Counted from the first letter of the stretch, positions 1 to 8,904 are shown. The stretch is 64,000 nucleotides of DNA from Streptomyces nigrescens (GCA_024349765.1 AP026073.1:1550001-1614000), one strand, 5' to 3'. Numbers and translations are program-made. The notes: generated by a model not told the origin, from the sequence alone.

Positions 1-242
1 GCACACCGGCGGCGGTCCATGATCATGCTGGGGGATTGGACTGCCCGGACGTTACCCACCGGTATTGCTTTTGGGATAGGGGGTCGCGACCAGATGTTTG
101 ATGCGTCACACGCTTGCGGACACGCCATGGGGACTGTTCCGCGCAGACTAGACCAGCGGGTCGGTGACCCGAAAGTAACCGCCGCCCGGTGAACCGGTGG
201 GGGTCCCTCCCCCTCGCTCCGCGGGCGATCTAGGGTGACGCC
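1..242. other. Intergenic region at the window edge
   Basis: No gene can be supported here. ATG codons on the minus strand at 20 and 26 could open a divergent gene running off the left edge, but fewer than nine codons are visible and there is no Shine-Dalgarno. The only other signals are the promoter element at 231-236 and a 10-base palindrome GGTCGCGACC near 83-92. Confidence 0.4.
231..236 (+). promoter_or_regulatory. -10 element TAGGGT, leaderless metallophosphoesterase
   Basis: TAGGGT lies six bases before the ATG at 243 and no Shine-Dalgarno is present. Transcription from this hexamer would begin at or within a base of the start codon, as in known leaderless Streptomyces mRNAs. No good -35 is visible. 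Confidence 0.45.
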
Positions 243-1019
243 ATGCGCGTGCATGTGGTCAGTGACGTACACGGCAACAGCCGGGACCTGGCGGTGGCCG
301 GGGACGGTGCCGATGCCCTGGTCTGCCTCGGCGACCTGGTGCTCTTCCTGGATTACGCCGACCATTCGCGCGGCATCTTCCCCGACCTCTTCGGCGTCGC
401 GCACGCCGACGCCCTCGTCGAACTGCGCACCGCCCGCCGCTTCGAGGAGGCCCGCGAACTGGGCCGCCGGCTCTGGGCCGAACTCGACGCGTCGGGCCGC
501 AGCCGCGAGGCGGTCATCGAGGGCGCGGTCCGCAAGCAGTACGCCGAACTCTTCGCGGCCTTCCCGACCCCCACGTACGCCACCTACGGCAACGTCGACA
601 TGCCGCGACTGTGGCCCGAATACGCCGGACCCGGCACCACCGTCCTTGACGGACAGCGGGTGGAGATCGGCGGCCGGGTCTTCGGCTTCGTCGGCGGTGG
701 ACTGACCACCCCCATGCGGACGCCGTTCGAGATCAGCGACGAGGAGTTCGCCGCCAAGATCGAGGCGGTGGGCGAGGTCGACGTGCTGTGCACCCACATC
801 CCGCCGGACGTCCCCGAGCTCTGCTACGACACCGTCGCCCGCCGCTTCGAGCGCGGCAGCGGCGCGCTGCTGGACGCCATCCGCACCACCCGCCCCCGCT
901 ACTCCCTCTTCGGCCACGTCCACCAGCCGCTGGCCCGCCGGATGCGCATCGGCCGCACCGAATGCGTCAATGTCGGCCATTTCAATGCGACCGGTACGCC
1001 CTATGTCCTGACCTGGTGA
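243..1019 (+). CDS. Calcineurin-like metallophosphoesterase
   Basis: A 258-residue cytosolic phosphoesterase of the calcineurin-like, two-metal family. The metal-binding motifs appear in the expected order: DVHGN (residues 8-12), GDL (30-32), a YGNVD block near 117, THIPPD near 183 and GHVHQP near 223. The family hydrolyses phosphomono- or diesters such as cyclic nucleotides or nucleotide phosphates, but the substrate cannot be read from the sequence. The ATG at 243 follows a -10-like hexamer with no Shine-Dalgarno, so the mRNA is probably leaderless. The SRPBCC gene begins 130 bases downstream and has its own ribosome-binding site. Confidence 0.85.
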   Translation: MRVHVVSDVHGNSRDLAVAGDGADALVCLGDLVLFLDYADHSRGIFPDLFGVAHADALVELRTARRFEEARELGRRLWAELDASGRSREAVIEGAVRKQYAELFAAFPTPTYATYGNVDMPRLWPEYAGPGTTVLDGQRVEIGGRVFGFVGGGLTTPMRTPFEISDEEFAAKIEAVGEVDVLCTHIPPDVPELCYDTVARRFERGSGALLDAIRTTRPRYSLFGHVHQPLARRMRIGRTECVNVGHFNATGTPYVLTW

Positions 1020-1149
1020 GCCCGGCGGCGGCCGGCTGCGTCCGCTCCCGTTTCCCCGCGCGGTAGCCTTCAGCAGCAGAGACAGCACCTTGCGGACACC
1101 GCGTGAGCGTCGGCGGACCGGCATGAATCGGCATGGAGGAGTCACGGCG

Positions 1150-1650
1150 ATGGCCGAACACACCAGCTCTAGCATCACGATCGAGGCGGCGCCCGCCGAA
1201 GTGATGGGAGTGATCGCCGACTTTGACCGCTACCCGGAGTGGACCGGAGAGGTCAAGGAGGCGGAGGTGCTCGCCACGGACGACCAGGGCCGCGCGGTGG
1301 AGGTCCGCCTGCTGCTCGACGCCGGCGCGATCAAGGACGACCACACCCTCGCCTACACCTGGACCGGCGCCGACGAGGTCGGCTGGTCCCTGGTCAAGTC
1401 CCAGATGCTGCGCGCCCTGGACGGTTCCTACCGCCTCGCCGCGCTGAAGGGCGGCGCCGCCACCGAGGTCACGTACCAGCTCACCGTCGACGTCAAGATC
1501 CCGATGCTCGGCATGATCAAGCGCAAGGCCGAGAAGGTCATCATCGAGCGCGCCCTGGAAGGGCTGAAGCGGCGGGTCGAGAGCCGCCCCGACGCCGACC
1601 CGGCGCCCGCCGACGAGGCCGCGCCCACCGACGAGGCCAAGAAGCTCTGA
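1150..1650 (+). CDS. SRPBCC (START-like) family protein
   Basis: A 166-residue protein of the SRPBCC/polyketide-cyclase-like fold. It opens with the typical pattern of a short beta strand (SSSITIEAAPAEVMGVIADF) followed by the FDRYPEW motif that precedes the ligand pocket, and it ends in a charged Ala/Asp/Glu tail. The family binds hydrophobic ligands; the ligand here is unknown. The ATG at 1150 was chosen over an upstream in-frame ATG because GGAGGA sits nine bases before it. The ArsA-like gene starts two bases after the stop, so the two are almost certainly co-transcribed and translationally coupled. Confidence 0.8.
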   Translation: MAEHTSSSITIEAAPAEVMGVIADFDRYPEWTGEVKEAEVLATDDQGRAVEVRLLLDAGAIKDDHTLAYTWTGADEVGWSLVKSQMLRALDGSYRLAALKGGAATEVTYQLTVDVKIPMLGMIKRKAEKVIIERALEGLKRRVESRPDADPAPADEAAPTDEAKKL

Positions 1651-1652
1651 GC

Positions 1653-2855
1653 GTGCGCACCGTCCTCGTCACCGGCCCCGGCGGCGCGGGCCGCACCACG
1701 CTCGCCGCCGCGACCGCCCTGGCCGGCGCCCGGCAAGGCGCCCGGGCCCTGCTGCTCACCACCGAGAGCGGCGCCTGCGAAACGGTGCTGGGCACCCCCC
1801 TCGGCGCCGAGCGGCCCACCGCGATAGCGCCCGGTCTGCACGCCCGGCGCATCGACCCCGGCGACCGCTTCCGCCGGGAATTCCTCGCCTTCCAGGAGCG
1901 CGCCGGTGCCGCCCTCGACCTGCTGGGCGCCGCGCCCCTCGACGAGGACGAACTGACCGAACTCCCCGGCGCCGAGGACTTCGCCCTGCTCCAGGCGCTG
2001 CGCACCGAACACGCCTCGGACGACTGGGACCTGGTCGTCGTCGACATGCCCTCGGCGGCCGAAACGATCCGGCTGCTGGCGCTCCCCGCCCAGGTCCGCC
2101 GCTACCTCCGCCGGCTGCTGCCGCCCGAGCGCCAGGCCGCCCGCGCGCTGCGCCCGGTCCTCGCCCAGCTCGCCGGCGTCCCGATGCCGGCGCAGAAGCT
2201 GTACGACGCCGCCGGCCGCTGGGAGACCGAACTCGCCGCCGTCCAGCAGGCGATCGACGACCCCGGCACCTCCGTCCGCCTGGTCACCGAGGCCGGCCCG
2301 GTCGCCGCCGCCAACCTGCGCTCCATCCGCGCCGGCCTGGCCCTGCACGGCCGCCGCACCGACGGCGTGGTCGTCAACCGGCTGCTGCCCACCGGCTCCG
2401 CCGACCCCTTCCTCGCCGCGCTCTCCGGCAGTCAGCAGACCGCCCTCAAGGCGCTCCGCGAGGAGTTCCCCGACGTCCCCGTCCACGAGGTGCCGCACCT
2501 CGGCCGCGACCCCCAGGGCGTCGCGGAGCTCGACGAGTTGATCGGCGGACCGGACGGCGGGATCGGCATCCCGGCCCCCGCGGCGGCGGACCGCCGCGAC
2601 CCCTGGACCGTCGAGGACCGGCTCGCCACCGACGGCATCCTGGTCTGGCGGGTGCCGCTGCCCGGTGCCGAGCGCCGGGGCCTCGGCCTGGTGCGGCGCG
2701 GCGACGAAATCGTGGTGACGGTCGGCCGCTTCCGCCGGATCCGCACCCTGCCCTCCGCGCTGCGCCGCTGCTCCGTCTCGGGCGCCGGCCTCCGCGACGG
2801 CGTACTGGAGATCCGCTTCACCCCGGATCCCGACCTGTGGCCCAAGAGCGACTGA
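1653..2855 (+). CDS. ArsA/MinD-like P-loop protein with degenerate Walker A
   Basis: A 400-residue relative of the ArsA/GET3 branch of deviant-Walker ATPases. The N-terminal loop reads GPGGAGRTT (residues 8-16), where the family has GKGGVGKTT. Both the signature lysine and the P-loop lysine are replaced (Pro and Arg). The switch-like segment VVVDMPSAAETIRLL (near residue 131) corresponds to the family DTAPTGHTLRLL. A C-terminal domain with the feel of an HSP20-like fold follows, as in long actinobacterial ArsA homologues. The GTG at 1653 is two bases after the SRPBCC stop. Function is unknown; ATP hydrolysis may be weak or lost. Confidence 0.75.
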   Translation: MRTVLVTGPGGAGRTTLAAATALAGARQGARALLLTTESGACETVLGTPLGAERPTAIAPGLHARRIDPGDRFRREFLAFQERAGAALDLLGAAPLDEDELTELPGAEDFALLQALRTEHASDDWDLVVVDMPSAAETIRLLALPAQVRRYLRRLLPPERQAARALRPVLAQLAGVPMPAQKLYDAAGRWETELAAVQQAIDDPGTSVRLVTEAGPVAAANLRSIRAGLALHGRRTDGVVVNRLLPTGSADPFLAALSGSQQTALKALREEFPDVPVHEVPHLGRDPQGVAELDELIGGPDGGIGIPAPAAADRRDPWTVEDRLATDGILVWRVPLPGAERRGLGLVRRGDEIVVTVGRFRRIRTLPSALRRCSVSGAGLRDGVLEIRFTPDPDLWPKSD

Positions 2856-2965
2856 ACGCGGTACCACCGTTCGGGTAACGTCGGGGGTGGGCCAGGAGCC
2901 CGCCCCCGCGTGCGCCCGTCCCGACTCGCCGTACCGCCCCGCCGCAGCAGTCCACGGAGTTCATC

Positions 2966-3442
2966 ATGAGCGATGCCACCGAGCGCCCAGCCGACCGCGC
3001 GGCCGGGCCCGACGCCGACGCCTGGGAGGCCGCCTGCGCCGAGGACCTCGCCGCGGAGAAGGCCCGCCGCCGGACCGAGTACGGCCCCCAGCCGGGCAGC
3101 GCCGCCGAGGAACTGCGCAAGCTCGCCGAGGCGGTCACCGACAAGCTCGCCGGCATCCAGCTGCCCGGCGCGCTCGGCGGGCTGGCCGCGCAGAGCGCCG
3201 TGAGCCAGCTCTTCAAGCAGGCCCGGGCCGCCGTCGAACCGGTCATCGAGCGCAACCCCGACGTCTTCGACCACCTCGCCGCGGCCGGCTCCGAAATCGT
3301 CGCCGCCTACCGCTCCGCCGTCGAGCGCAGCGAGCGCCGCTGGACCCGCGACGACGTCACCGACCGGCCCGGCACCGGCCGCGCCGACGACCCGCGGGAC
3401 GACGACGGTCCCACCGGCACCGAGCGAATCGATCTCGACTGA
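2966..3442 (+). CDS. DUF5304-type hypothetical protein
   Basis: A 158-residue soluble protein that I recognise only as the actinobacterial DUF5304 type. The N-terminus and C-terminus are charged and probably disordered. The centre (about residues 40-110) holds amphipathic helices rich in Ala, Leu and Lys, such as EELRKLAEAVTDKLAG. There is no signal peptide, membrane segment or catalytic motif. It lies between the ArsA-like gene and glkA on the same strand, 110 bases after the former and 56 bases before the latter. Function unknown. Confidence 0.65.
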   Translation: MSDATERPADRAAGPDADAWEAACAEDLAAEKARRRTEYGPQPGSAAEELRKLAEAVTDKLAGIQLPGALGGLAAQSAVSQLFKQARAAVEPVIERNPDVFDHLAAAGSEIVAAYRSAVERSERRWTRDDVTDRPGTGRADDPRDDDGPTGTERIDLD

Positions 3443-3498
3443 CCCGGGCTCCGGTACGGTGGGTCCCGGCGGGGTTCGAGCGAAAAACTGAGGGACAC

Positions 3499-4440
3499 AT
3501 GGGACTCACCATCGGCGTCGACATCGGCGGCACGAAGATCGCGGCCGGCGTGGTCGACGAAGAGGGTTCGATCCTTGAGACGTGCAAGGTACCGACCCCG
3601 CAGGCCACCGATGCCCTGACCGAGGCCATCGCGGACGCGGTCCGCACGGTAGGTGCCGGGCACCACATCGAGGCGGTGGGGATCGGGGCCGCGGGCTACG
3701 TCGACGAGAAGCGCGCCACGGTCCTGTTCGCACCGAACATCGACTGGCGCCACGAACCGCTCAAGGACAAGGTCGAACAGCGCGTCGGCCTCCCCGTCGT
3801 CGTCGAGAACGACGCCAACGCCGCCGCCTGGGGCGAGTACCGCTTCGGTGCCGGCCAGGGCCACAGCGACGTCATCTGCATCACGCTCGGCACGGGCCTC
3901 GGCGGCGGCATCATCATCGGCAACAAGCTGCGCCGCGGCCGCTTCGGCGTCGCCGCGGAGTTCGGCCACATCCGGGTCGTGCCGGACGGCCTGCTGTGCG
4001 GCTGCGGCAGCCAGGGCTGCTGGGAGCAGTACGCCTCCGGCCGCGCCCTGCTGCGCTACGCCAAGCAGCGCGCCTTCGCCACCCCCGAGAACGCCACGGT
4101 GCTGCTCTCGCTCGGCGACGGCACCCCCGACGGCATCCAGGGCAAGCACATCAGCGCCGCCGCCCGTCAGGGTGACAAGGTCGCCATCGACTCGTTCCGC
4201 GAACTGGCCCGCTGGGCCGGTGCCGGCCTCGCCGACCTGGCCTCGCTGTTCGACCCGTCGGCCTTCATCGTCGGCGGCGGGGTCTCGGACGAGGGCGAAC
4301 TGGTCCTCGAACCGATCCGCAAGTCGTTCCGCCGCTGGCTGGTCGGCAACCAGTACCGGCCGCACGCCCAGGTCCTCGCCGCCCAGCTCGGCGGCAAGGC
4401 CGGACTGGTCGGCGCGGCCGACCTGGCGCGCCAGGGCTGA
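3499..4440 (+). CDS. glkA: Glucokinase, ROK family
   Basis: Phosphorylates glucose with ATP to glucose 6-phosphate. In Streptomyces the orthologous enzyme is also central to glucose repression. The 313 residues carry the ROK phosphate loop DIGGTK (8-13), the END catalytic block near 103-105, GTGLGGGI near 132 and the zinc-binding ROK signature with Cys167, Cys169 and Cys174 followed by Trp-Glu. Length matches known Streptomyces GlkA. The ATG at 3499 follows GAGGGA. A possible promoter hexamer TACGGT lies near 3452. The gene is followed six bases later by a GTG-start EEP-family gene. Confidence 0.95.
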   Translation: MGLTIGVDIGGTKIAAGVVDEEGSILETCKVPTPQATDALTEAIADAVRTVGAGHHIEAVGIGAAGYVDEKRATVLFAPNIDWRHEPLKDKVEQRVGLPVVVENDANAAAWGEYRFGAGQGHSDVICITLGTGLGGGIIIGNKLRRGRFGVAAEFGHIRVVPDGLLCGCGSQGCWEQYASGRALLRYAKQRAFATPENATVLLSLGDGTPDGIQGKHISAAARQGDKVAIDSFRELARWAGAGLADLASLFDPSAFIVGGGVSDEGELVLEPIRKSFRRWLVGNQYRPHAQVLAAQLGGKAGLVGAADLARQG

Positions 4441-4446
4441 CCCGCG

Positions 4447-5205
4447 GTGGTGGCCGAGCACCCCGGACTCCCGGCGTCCGGCACCGAGGAGGACGCCGTA
4501 CGGGTCCGCGTGCTCAGCTACAACATCCGCTCGATGCGCGACGACCGGGCGGCGCTGGCCAGGGTCATCCGGGCCTGCGCCCCCGATCTCGTGCTGATCC
4601 AGGAGGCGCCGCGGTTCTTCCGCTGGCGCAAGGCCGCCGAGCGGCTGGCCCGCTCGGCCGGCCTGGTCTATGTCACCGGCGGCGGGACGACCGCGGGCCC
4701 GATGATCCTCTCCACGCTCCGCGCCCACGTGGAACGCACCGAGGACGTCCTGCTGCCCCGCACCCCCGGCCTGCACCAGCGCGGTCTCGCCACCGCCGTG
4801 GTGCGGATCGGCGGGGCCCGGCTCGGCGTCGTCAGCGCTCACCTCAGCCTCGCCGACCGGGAGCGGTACGAGCAGGCCGGGCTGCTGCTGGAGCGGCTGG
4901 CCGCCCTCGGCACACGGCACGCGGTCGTCGGCGGGGATCTCAACGACCGGCCGGAGGGCCGCAGCTTCCGGCGGCTGGCGGACCGGCTCACGGACGCCTG
5001 GGCGGCCGAGCCGTGGGGCGGGGAGTTCACCTCCACGCCCCACGAGCCGGTGCAGCGCATCGACGCCGTCCTCACCACGGACGGCGTCGAGGTGCTGGGT
5101 TGCGGGGTGCCGCACGGGCTCCCCGGCGTACGCGAGGCCGACCTGCTGGCGGCCTCGGATCACCTGCCGGTGCTGGCCGCGCTGCGGGTGCCGGCCGGGG
5201 ACTGA
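4447..5205 (+). CDS. Endonuclease/exonuclease/phosphatase family protein
   Basis: A 252-residue member of the EEP (DNase I-like) superfamily. Characteristic blocks are LSYNIRSM near the N-terminus, LIQEAPRF (catalytic Glu), GGDLNDRP (metal-binding Asp and Asn) and the terminal SDHLPVLA with the catalytic Asp-His pair. The substrate could be nucleic acid or a phospholipid/inositol phosphate. No signal peptide is seen. The GTG start at 4447 lies six bases after glkA, so co-transcription is likely. The stop is one base from the stop of the convergent membrane-protein gene. Confidence 0.85.
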   Translation: MVAEHPGLPASGTEEDAVRVRVLSYNIRSMRDDRAALARVIRACAPDLVLIQEAPRFFRWRKAAERLARSAGLVYVTGGGTTAGPMILSTLRAHVERTEDVLLPRTPGLHQRGLATAVVRIGGARLGVVSAHLSLADRERYEQAGLLLERLAALGTRHAVVGGDLNDRPEGRSFRRLADRLTDAWAAEPWGGEFTSTPHEPVQRIDAVLTTDGVEVLGCGVPHGLPGVREADLLAASDHLPVLAALRVPAGD

Positions 5206-5206
5206 C

Positions 5207-5746
5207 TCAGACCACCGCGCCGCCGCCCGGCAGCTGGTCGTCGTCCTCGTCGTCGTGCTTCATCCGGGCCACGAGCGTGGCGAAGCCGCCGAGGAAGCCG
5301 CCGATGCCCAGGACCGTGCTCCACCACGTCACCGGCTGCTGGAAGATCACCAGGGCGATCAGCAGCAGCGGGCCGCCGAGCACCGCGATCCAGGCGAACT
5401 TGCTGGTGACGTCGGCCTTCGGCAGCGGCGGCGGCTCGGGTGGGGTGAAGTGGCCCTCGTCGGTCTCGTCGAAGTCGTCGTCGGACGGTTCGGCGGCGGC
5501 CCAGTCCCGCGGGCCGACGCCCGGTGCGTAGACCACGAAGCTGCCCGGGCGGTCGGTGCCGGCCTTCCCCGGGTCCCCGGGCCCGCCCTTGTGGTCCTTG
5601 GCCCCGCCGCCCTCGTCGGGCCCCTTGGCGGGCGCGTCGTCGTCCGCCGGGAACGACGGCTGCTCGCCGTAGCCCGCGACGATCTCCGCCCAGGCGGCTT
5701 CCTCGTCGAGCGGGTCCCGGGGGTCGCGGGGGCTACGCTCCGCCAC
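5207..5746 (-). CDS. Hypothetical small membrane protein with acidic N-terminal region
   Basis: A 179-residue protein with no assigned function. The first 120 residues are acidic and Pro/Gly-rich, probably disordered and cytoplasmic, and include the distinctive block FVVYAPGVGPRDWAAAEPSDDDFDETD. Two hydrophobic helices follow (about 125-145 and 148-163), then an acidic tail. The start overlaps the end of the upstream esterase gene by 14 bases, implying translational coupling. The pairing suggests a membrane partner for the esterase, but that is inference only. Confidence 0.7.
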   Translation of the reverse strand: MAERSPRDPRDPLDEEAAWAEIVAGYGEQPSFPADDDAPAKGPDEGGGAKDHKGGPGDPGKAGTDRPGSFVVYAPGVGPRDWAAAEPSDDDFDETDEGHFTPPEPPPLPKADVTSKFAWIAVLGGPLLLIALVIFQQPVTWWSTVLGIGGFLGGFATLVARMKHDDEDDDQLPGGGAVV

Positions 5747-6539
5747 TGGCCGCCGTCCCCTCCGGGGCCGCGTCCACGGCGTCCGCCCCCGCTTGCGGGG
5801 CCAGCCGGGAGATGAAGGCGAAGGTGTCCTCGAAGATCTTCTCCGCGTCGTGGTCGAGCGGGGCGACGTGGTAGCTGCGCTCCAGCAGGGTCTGCCGGAC
5901 GTCCGTCGAGGAGACCCGGGCGAGGATCCGCTCGGAATCCACCGGCGGGACGATGTGGTCCTGCGGGCTGGTCATCACCAGCAACGGCTGGGTGACGGCC
6001 GGGAGTTCGGAGTCCACCTGCTGGAAGAACCGGCGCAGGGAGTACGCGGCGTGCAGCGGCACCCGGGTGTAGGCCAGCTCCTCGGCGCCGGGCTTGGCGA
6101 TGTCGTTGGACACGCCCTTGGTCGTGCGGACGAGATGGCGCAGCACCGGAAGCAGCGGCGCCGCGGCATCATGGACCTTGTTGGCCGGGTTGACCACGAC
6201 CACCCCGCTGACCGCGGCGCCGTGTTTGGCGGCCAGCCGGAGTGCCAGCGCGCCGCCCATCGACAGGCCGCAGACGAAGACCTGGGAGCAGCGCTCGGTC
6301 AGCGCCCGCAGTTCGCGGTCGACCTCGGCGTACCAGTCCTGCCAGGTCGTGATCTGCAGGTCCTGCCAGCGGGTGCCGTGACCGGGCAGCAGCGGAAGGG
6401 AGACGGTCAGCCCCCGGTCGGCCAGATGTTCGGCCCAGGGGCGCAGGGACTGGGGGGAGCCGGTGAAGCCGTGGCACACAAGGACGCCGACCTCTCCGCC
6501 GTCGCGGCGGAACGGCTCGGCTCCGGGAAGGAGCGGCAC
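5733..6539 (-). CDS. Alpha/beta hydrolase, carboxylesterase-like
   Basis: A 268-residue alpha/beta hydrolase similar to the Est30/monoacylglycerol-lipase group. The oxyanion-hole motif HGFTG is at 23-27 and the nucleophile elbow GLSMGG places the catalytic serine at 93. The acid residue probably lies in TSPQDHIVPP and the histidine in the RSYHVAPLDHD block near the C-terminus, which is the standard triad order. There is no signal peptide, so the enzyme is cytosolic. It is transcribed divergently from the acyltransferase gene and overlaps the downstream membrane-protein gene by 14 bases. The natural substrate is unknown. Confidence 0.85.
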   Translation of the reverse strand: MPLLPGAEPFRRDGGEVGVLVCHGFTGSPQSLRPWAEHLADRGLTVSLPLLPGHGTRWQDLQITTWQDWYAEVDRELRALTERCSQVFVCGLSMGGALALRLAAKHGAAVSGVVVVNPANKVHDAAAPLLPVLRHLVRTTKGVSNDIAKPGAEELAYTRVPLHAAYSLRRFFQQVDSELPAVTQPLLVMTSPQDHIVPPVDSERILARVSSTDVRQTLLERSYHVAPLDHDAEKIFEDTFAFISRLAPQAGADAVDAAPEGTAASGGA

Positions 6540-6799
6540 CGGGGGACTCCGTTCGATGAGGGGACCTGGCGAGTTACCTCAGGGTACGCAAAGTGACGGC
6601 GGGCGGATAGGTCCGACGGCGCGTGCGGCCCGGCCGGTCCGCCGGTACTCCCTCATCTCCGCCCGACGGCGCCCGCGGGCCCCACAGGCGTCCCGCAAGC
6701 GGGCGTGCACCAGCTGCCGGAGCCCTTGAACGCCCGGCCGGGACGAGCGTGCCACCCGGGCAGGTTAAGGTCTTTGCGTCACACACAGGAGGCAGTCGG

Positions 6800-7549
6800 T
6801 TGATCTACGGCGCAATGAAGTTTTCCCTCGGCGGGTCGCTGAAGCTTGCCTTCAGGCCCTGGGTGGAAGGCATCGAGAACGTTCCCGCCGAGGGTCCGGC
6901 GATCCTCGCGAGCAACCACCTGTCCTTCTCGGACTCGTTCTTCCTGCCCGCGGTGCTCGACCGCAAGGTCACCTTCATCGCGAAGTCGGAGTACTTCACC
7001 TCCCCGGGCGTCAAGGGCAAGCTGACCGCCGCGTTCTTCAAGGGCGTGGGCCAGCTGCCGGTGGACCGCTCGGGCGCCCGCGGCGCGGGCGAGGCGGCGA
7101 TCAAGAGCGGCATAGAGGTCCTCAAGCGCGGTGAGCTGTTCGGCATCTACCCGGAGGGCACCCGCTCCCCGGACGGCCGGCTCTACCGCGGCAAGCCGGG
7201 CGGCCTGGCCCGGGTGGCGCTGGCCACCGGCGCGCCGGTCATCCCCGTGGCGATGATCGACACCGAGAAGGTGCAGCCTCCGGGCAAGGTCGTGCCGAAG
7301 ATGATCCGGCCGGGGATCCGCATCGGCAAGCCGCTGGACTTCACCCGCTACCAGGGCATGGAGGGCGACCGCTTCATCCTGCGGTCGGTCACCGACCAGG
7401 TCATGTACGAGATCATGAAGCTCTCCGGCCAGGAGTACGTGGACATCTACGCGACCGCCGCCAAGCGGCAGATCGCGGACGCGGCGAAGGCCGCGGAGGC
7501 GAAGAAGAAGGCCGAGGCGGAGCAGGCCAAGAAGGCCGCCGCCGAATAG
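6800..7549 (+). CDS. 1-acyl-sn-glycerol-3-phosphate acyltransferase family protein
   Basis: A 249-residue PlsC-type acyltransferase. It has the catalytic NHLSFSD (His40 and Asp45, the HX4D motif) and the acceptor-binding motif PEGTRSPDG (EGTR at 119-122). It most likely acylates lysophosphatidic acid at the membrane in phospholipid synthesis. The C-terminus is a Lys/Ala/Glu-rich helix. The TTG at 6800 is preferred because AGGAGG at 6787-6792 is ideally spaced; an in-frame ATG five codons later is possible. The divergent upstream neighbour is an esterase. Confidence 0.87.
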   Translation: MIYGAMKFSLGGSLKLAFRPWVEGIENVPAEGPAILASNHLSFSDSFFLPAVLDRKVTFIAKSEYFTSPGVKGKLTAAFFKGVGQLPVDRSGARGAGEAAIKSGIEVLKRGELFGIYPEGTRSPDGRLYRGKPGGLARVALATGAPVIPVAMIDTEKVQPPGKVVPKMIRPGIRIGKPLDFTRYQGMEGDRFILRSVTDQVMYEIMKLSGQEYVDIYATAAKRQIADAAKAAEAKKKAEAEQAKKAAAE

Positions 7550-7614
7550 GCCGACAAAGACGGGCAGGGCCGAGGCCGGGCGCGGGTGCGTCCGGTGAGG
7601 GGTGGGGGCCGGCA

Positions 7615-8904
7615 ATGACGGATGCGGACATACGGACGGTGACCGGCGGCATGGCCGCCGCCCGGCGCCACGGCAAGCGCCCCCCGAGGGTGCTGCGGAT
7701 GTCCGTCGAGCTGCCGCTGTGGCGTGCGCTCACCGGCTACCGGATCCTCACCCTCCTCTACGTCCTGGTCCTGGTGGCGATGTCGTACCGCAAGTACGAA
7801 CACCCGCTGGGCGCCGCCGCCTACATGGGCGCGCTCACCCTCTGGATGGCGCTGACCTGGCGGCGGACGACCTCGCCGGAGCGCTGCACCCGCCGGTTCC
7901 TCGTCGGCGACCTGAGCTTCGCGGTGGGCGGCATCCTGCTCACGACGCTGGTCGACAGCCACGCGCGCATCATGGGCGGCTCGCCCACGCTGCCCTCCAT
8001 CTGGGCGGCCGGCGCCGTCCTCGGCTTCGCGATCAAGGGCGGCTGGCGCTGGGCCGCGGTGGCCTCCAGCGTGGTGGCGGCCGCCAACCTCGTCGAACGC
8101 GAGGTGCTGGCCCGCGACACCATCCACAACGTGATCCTGGTGTGGGTGGCCAGCGTCGGCATCGGTTACGTCGTCGAGGTCGCCCGGGCCAGTGAGCGCA
8201 CCCTCGCCCGGGCCCTGCAGGTCGAGGCCGCCACCCGCGAACGGGAGCGGCTGGCCCGCGACATCCACGACAGCGTGCTGCAGGTCCTGGCGATGGTGCA
8301 GCGGCGCGGTGCCGCGATCGGCGGCGAGGCGGCGGAGCTGGGCCGGATGGCCGGCGAGCAGGAGGTCGCGCTGCGCACCCTGGTCTCCGGCGGCCCGGTG
8401 TCGCGGCCCGCCGCCCCGGCCCCGGCGCCGACGCCGGCCGCGGTGCCCGTGCCGCCCCCGCCGCCGGCCGCCGGCGGGCCCTGTGACGTCCGGGCGCTGC
8501 TCGCGCCGTACGCGGGGGCCGGGGTGACCTTCTCCGAGCCGGGCGCCCCGGTCGAGCTGCCGGCCGCCGCGGCGGCGGAGCTCGCGGCCGCTGTCAGTGC
8601 CGCGTTGGACAATGTGCGGGTCCATGCGGGGGACGGCGCCCAGGCATGGATCCTGGTGGAGGACGAACCGCACGCGGTGATCGTGACGGTCCGCGACGAC
8701 GGCCCGGGCATCCCCGAGGGCCGCCTCGCGGACGCCGAGCGCGAGGGCCGCCTGGGGGTGGCCCTGTCGATCCGCGGCCGGCTGCGGGACCTCGGCGGCA
8801 CCGCGGAATGGGTCTCGGTCCCCGGCCAGGGCACGGAAGTGGAGTTGACGGTCCCCAAGGGCGCGGCGCCCGAGGGCGGAAGGCGGGGGAAGACCCGGGC
8901 ATGA
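7615..8904 (+). CDS. macS: MacS-type sensor histidine kinase
   Basis: A 429-residue membrane sensor kinase of the NarX/DesK type. About five hydrophobic helices (residues 40-200) with very short loops form the input domain, so it may sense a membrane signal. The phosphorylation box ERLARDIHDSVLQ places the phospho-accepting histidine at 218. A Pro/Ala-rich linker (about 262-288) leads to an HATPase domain with DDGPGIPEG near 362. The downstream response-regulator ATG overlaps the stop (ATGA). The symbol rests on synteny and architecture matching the MacRS system of S. coelicolor as I recall it. Confidence 0.85.
   Translation: MTDADIRTVTGGMAAARRHGKRPPRVLRMSVELPLWRALTGYRILTLLYVLVLVAMSYRKYEHPLGAAAYMGALTLWMALTWRRTTSPERCTRRFLVGDLSFAVGGILLTTLVDSHARIMGGSPTLPSIWAAGAVLGFAIKGGWRWAAVASSVVAAANLVEREVLARDTIHNVILVWVASVGIGYVVEVARASERTLARALQVEAATRERERLARDIHDSVLQVLAMVQRRGAAIGGEAAELGRMAGEQEVALRTLVSGGPVSRPAAPAPAPTPAAVPVPPPPPAAGGPCDVRALLAPYAGAGVTFSEPGAPVELPAAAAAELAAAVSAALDNVRVHAGDGAQAWILVEDEPHAVIVTVRDDGPGIPEGRLADAEREGRLGVALSIRGRLRDLGGTAEWVSVPGQGTEVELTVPKGAAPEGGRRGKTRA

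Noticed and set aside
147-157. DasR-like half site CTAGACCAG
   Set aside because: Only one half of the palindrome matches, and the site is far from a gene of amino-sugar use.
1428-2867. 479-codon minus-strand open frame
   Set aside because: Antisense to the ArsA-like gene; Gly/Ala-rich, with no motif or start signal.
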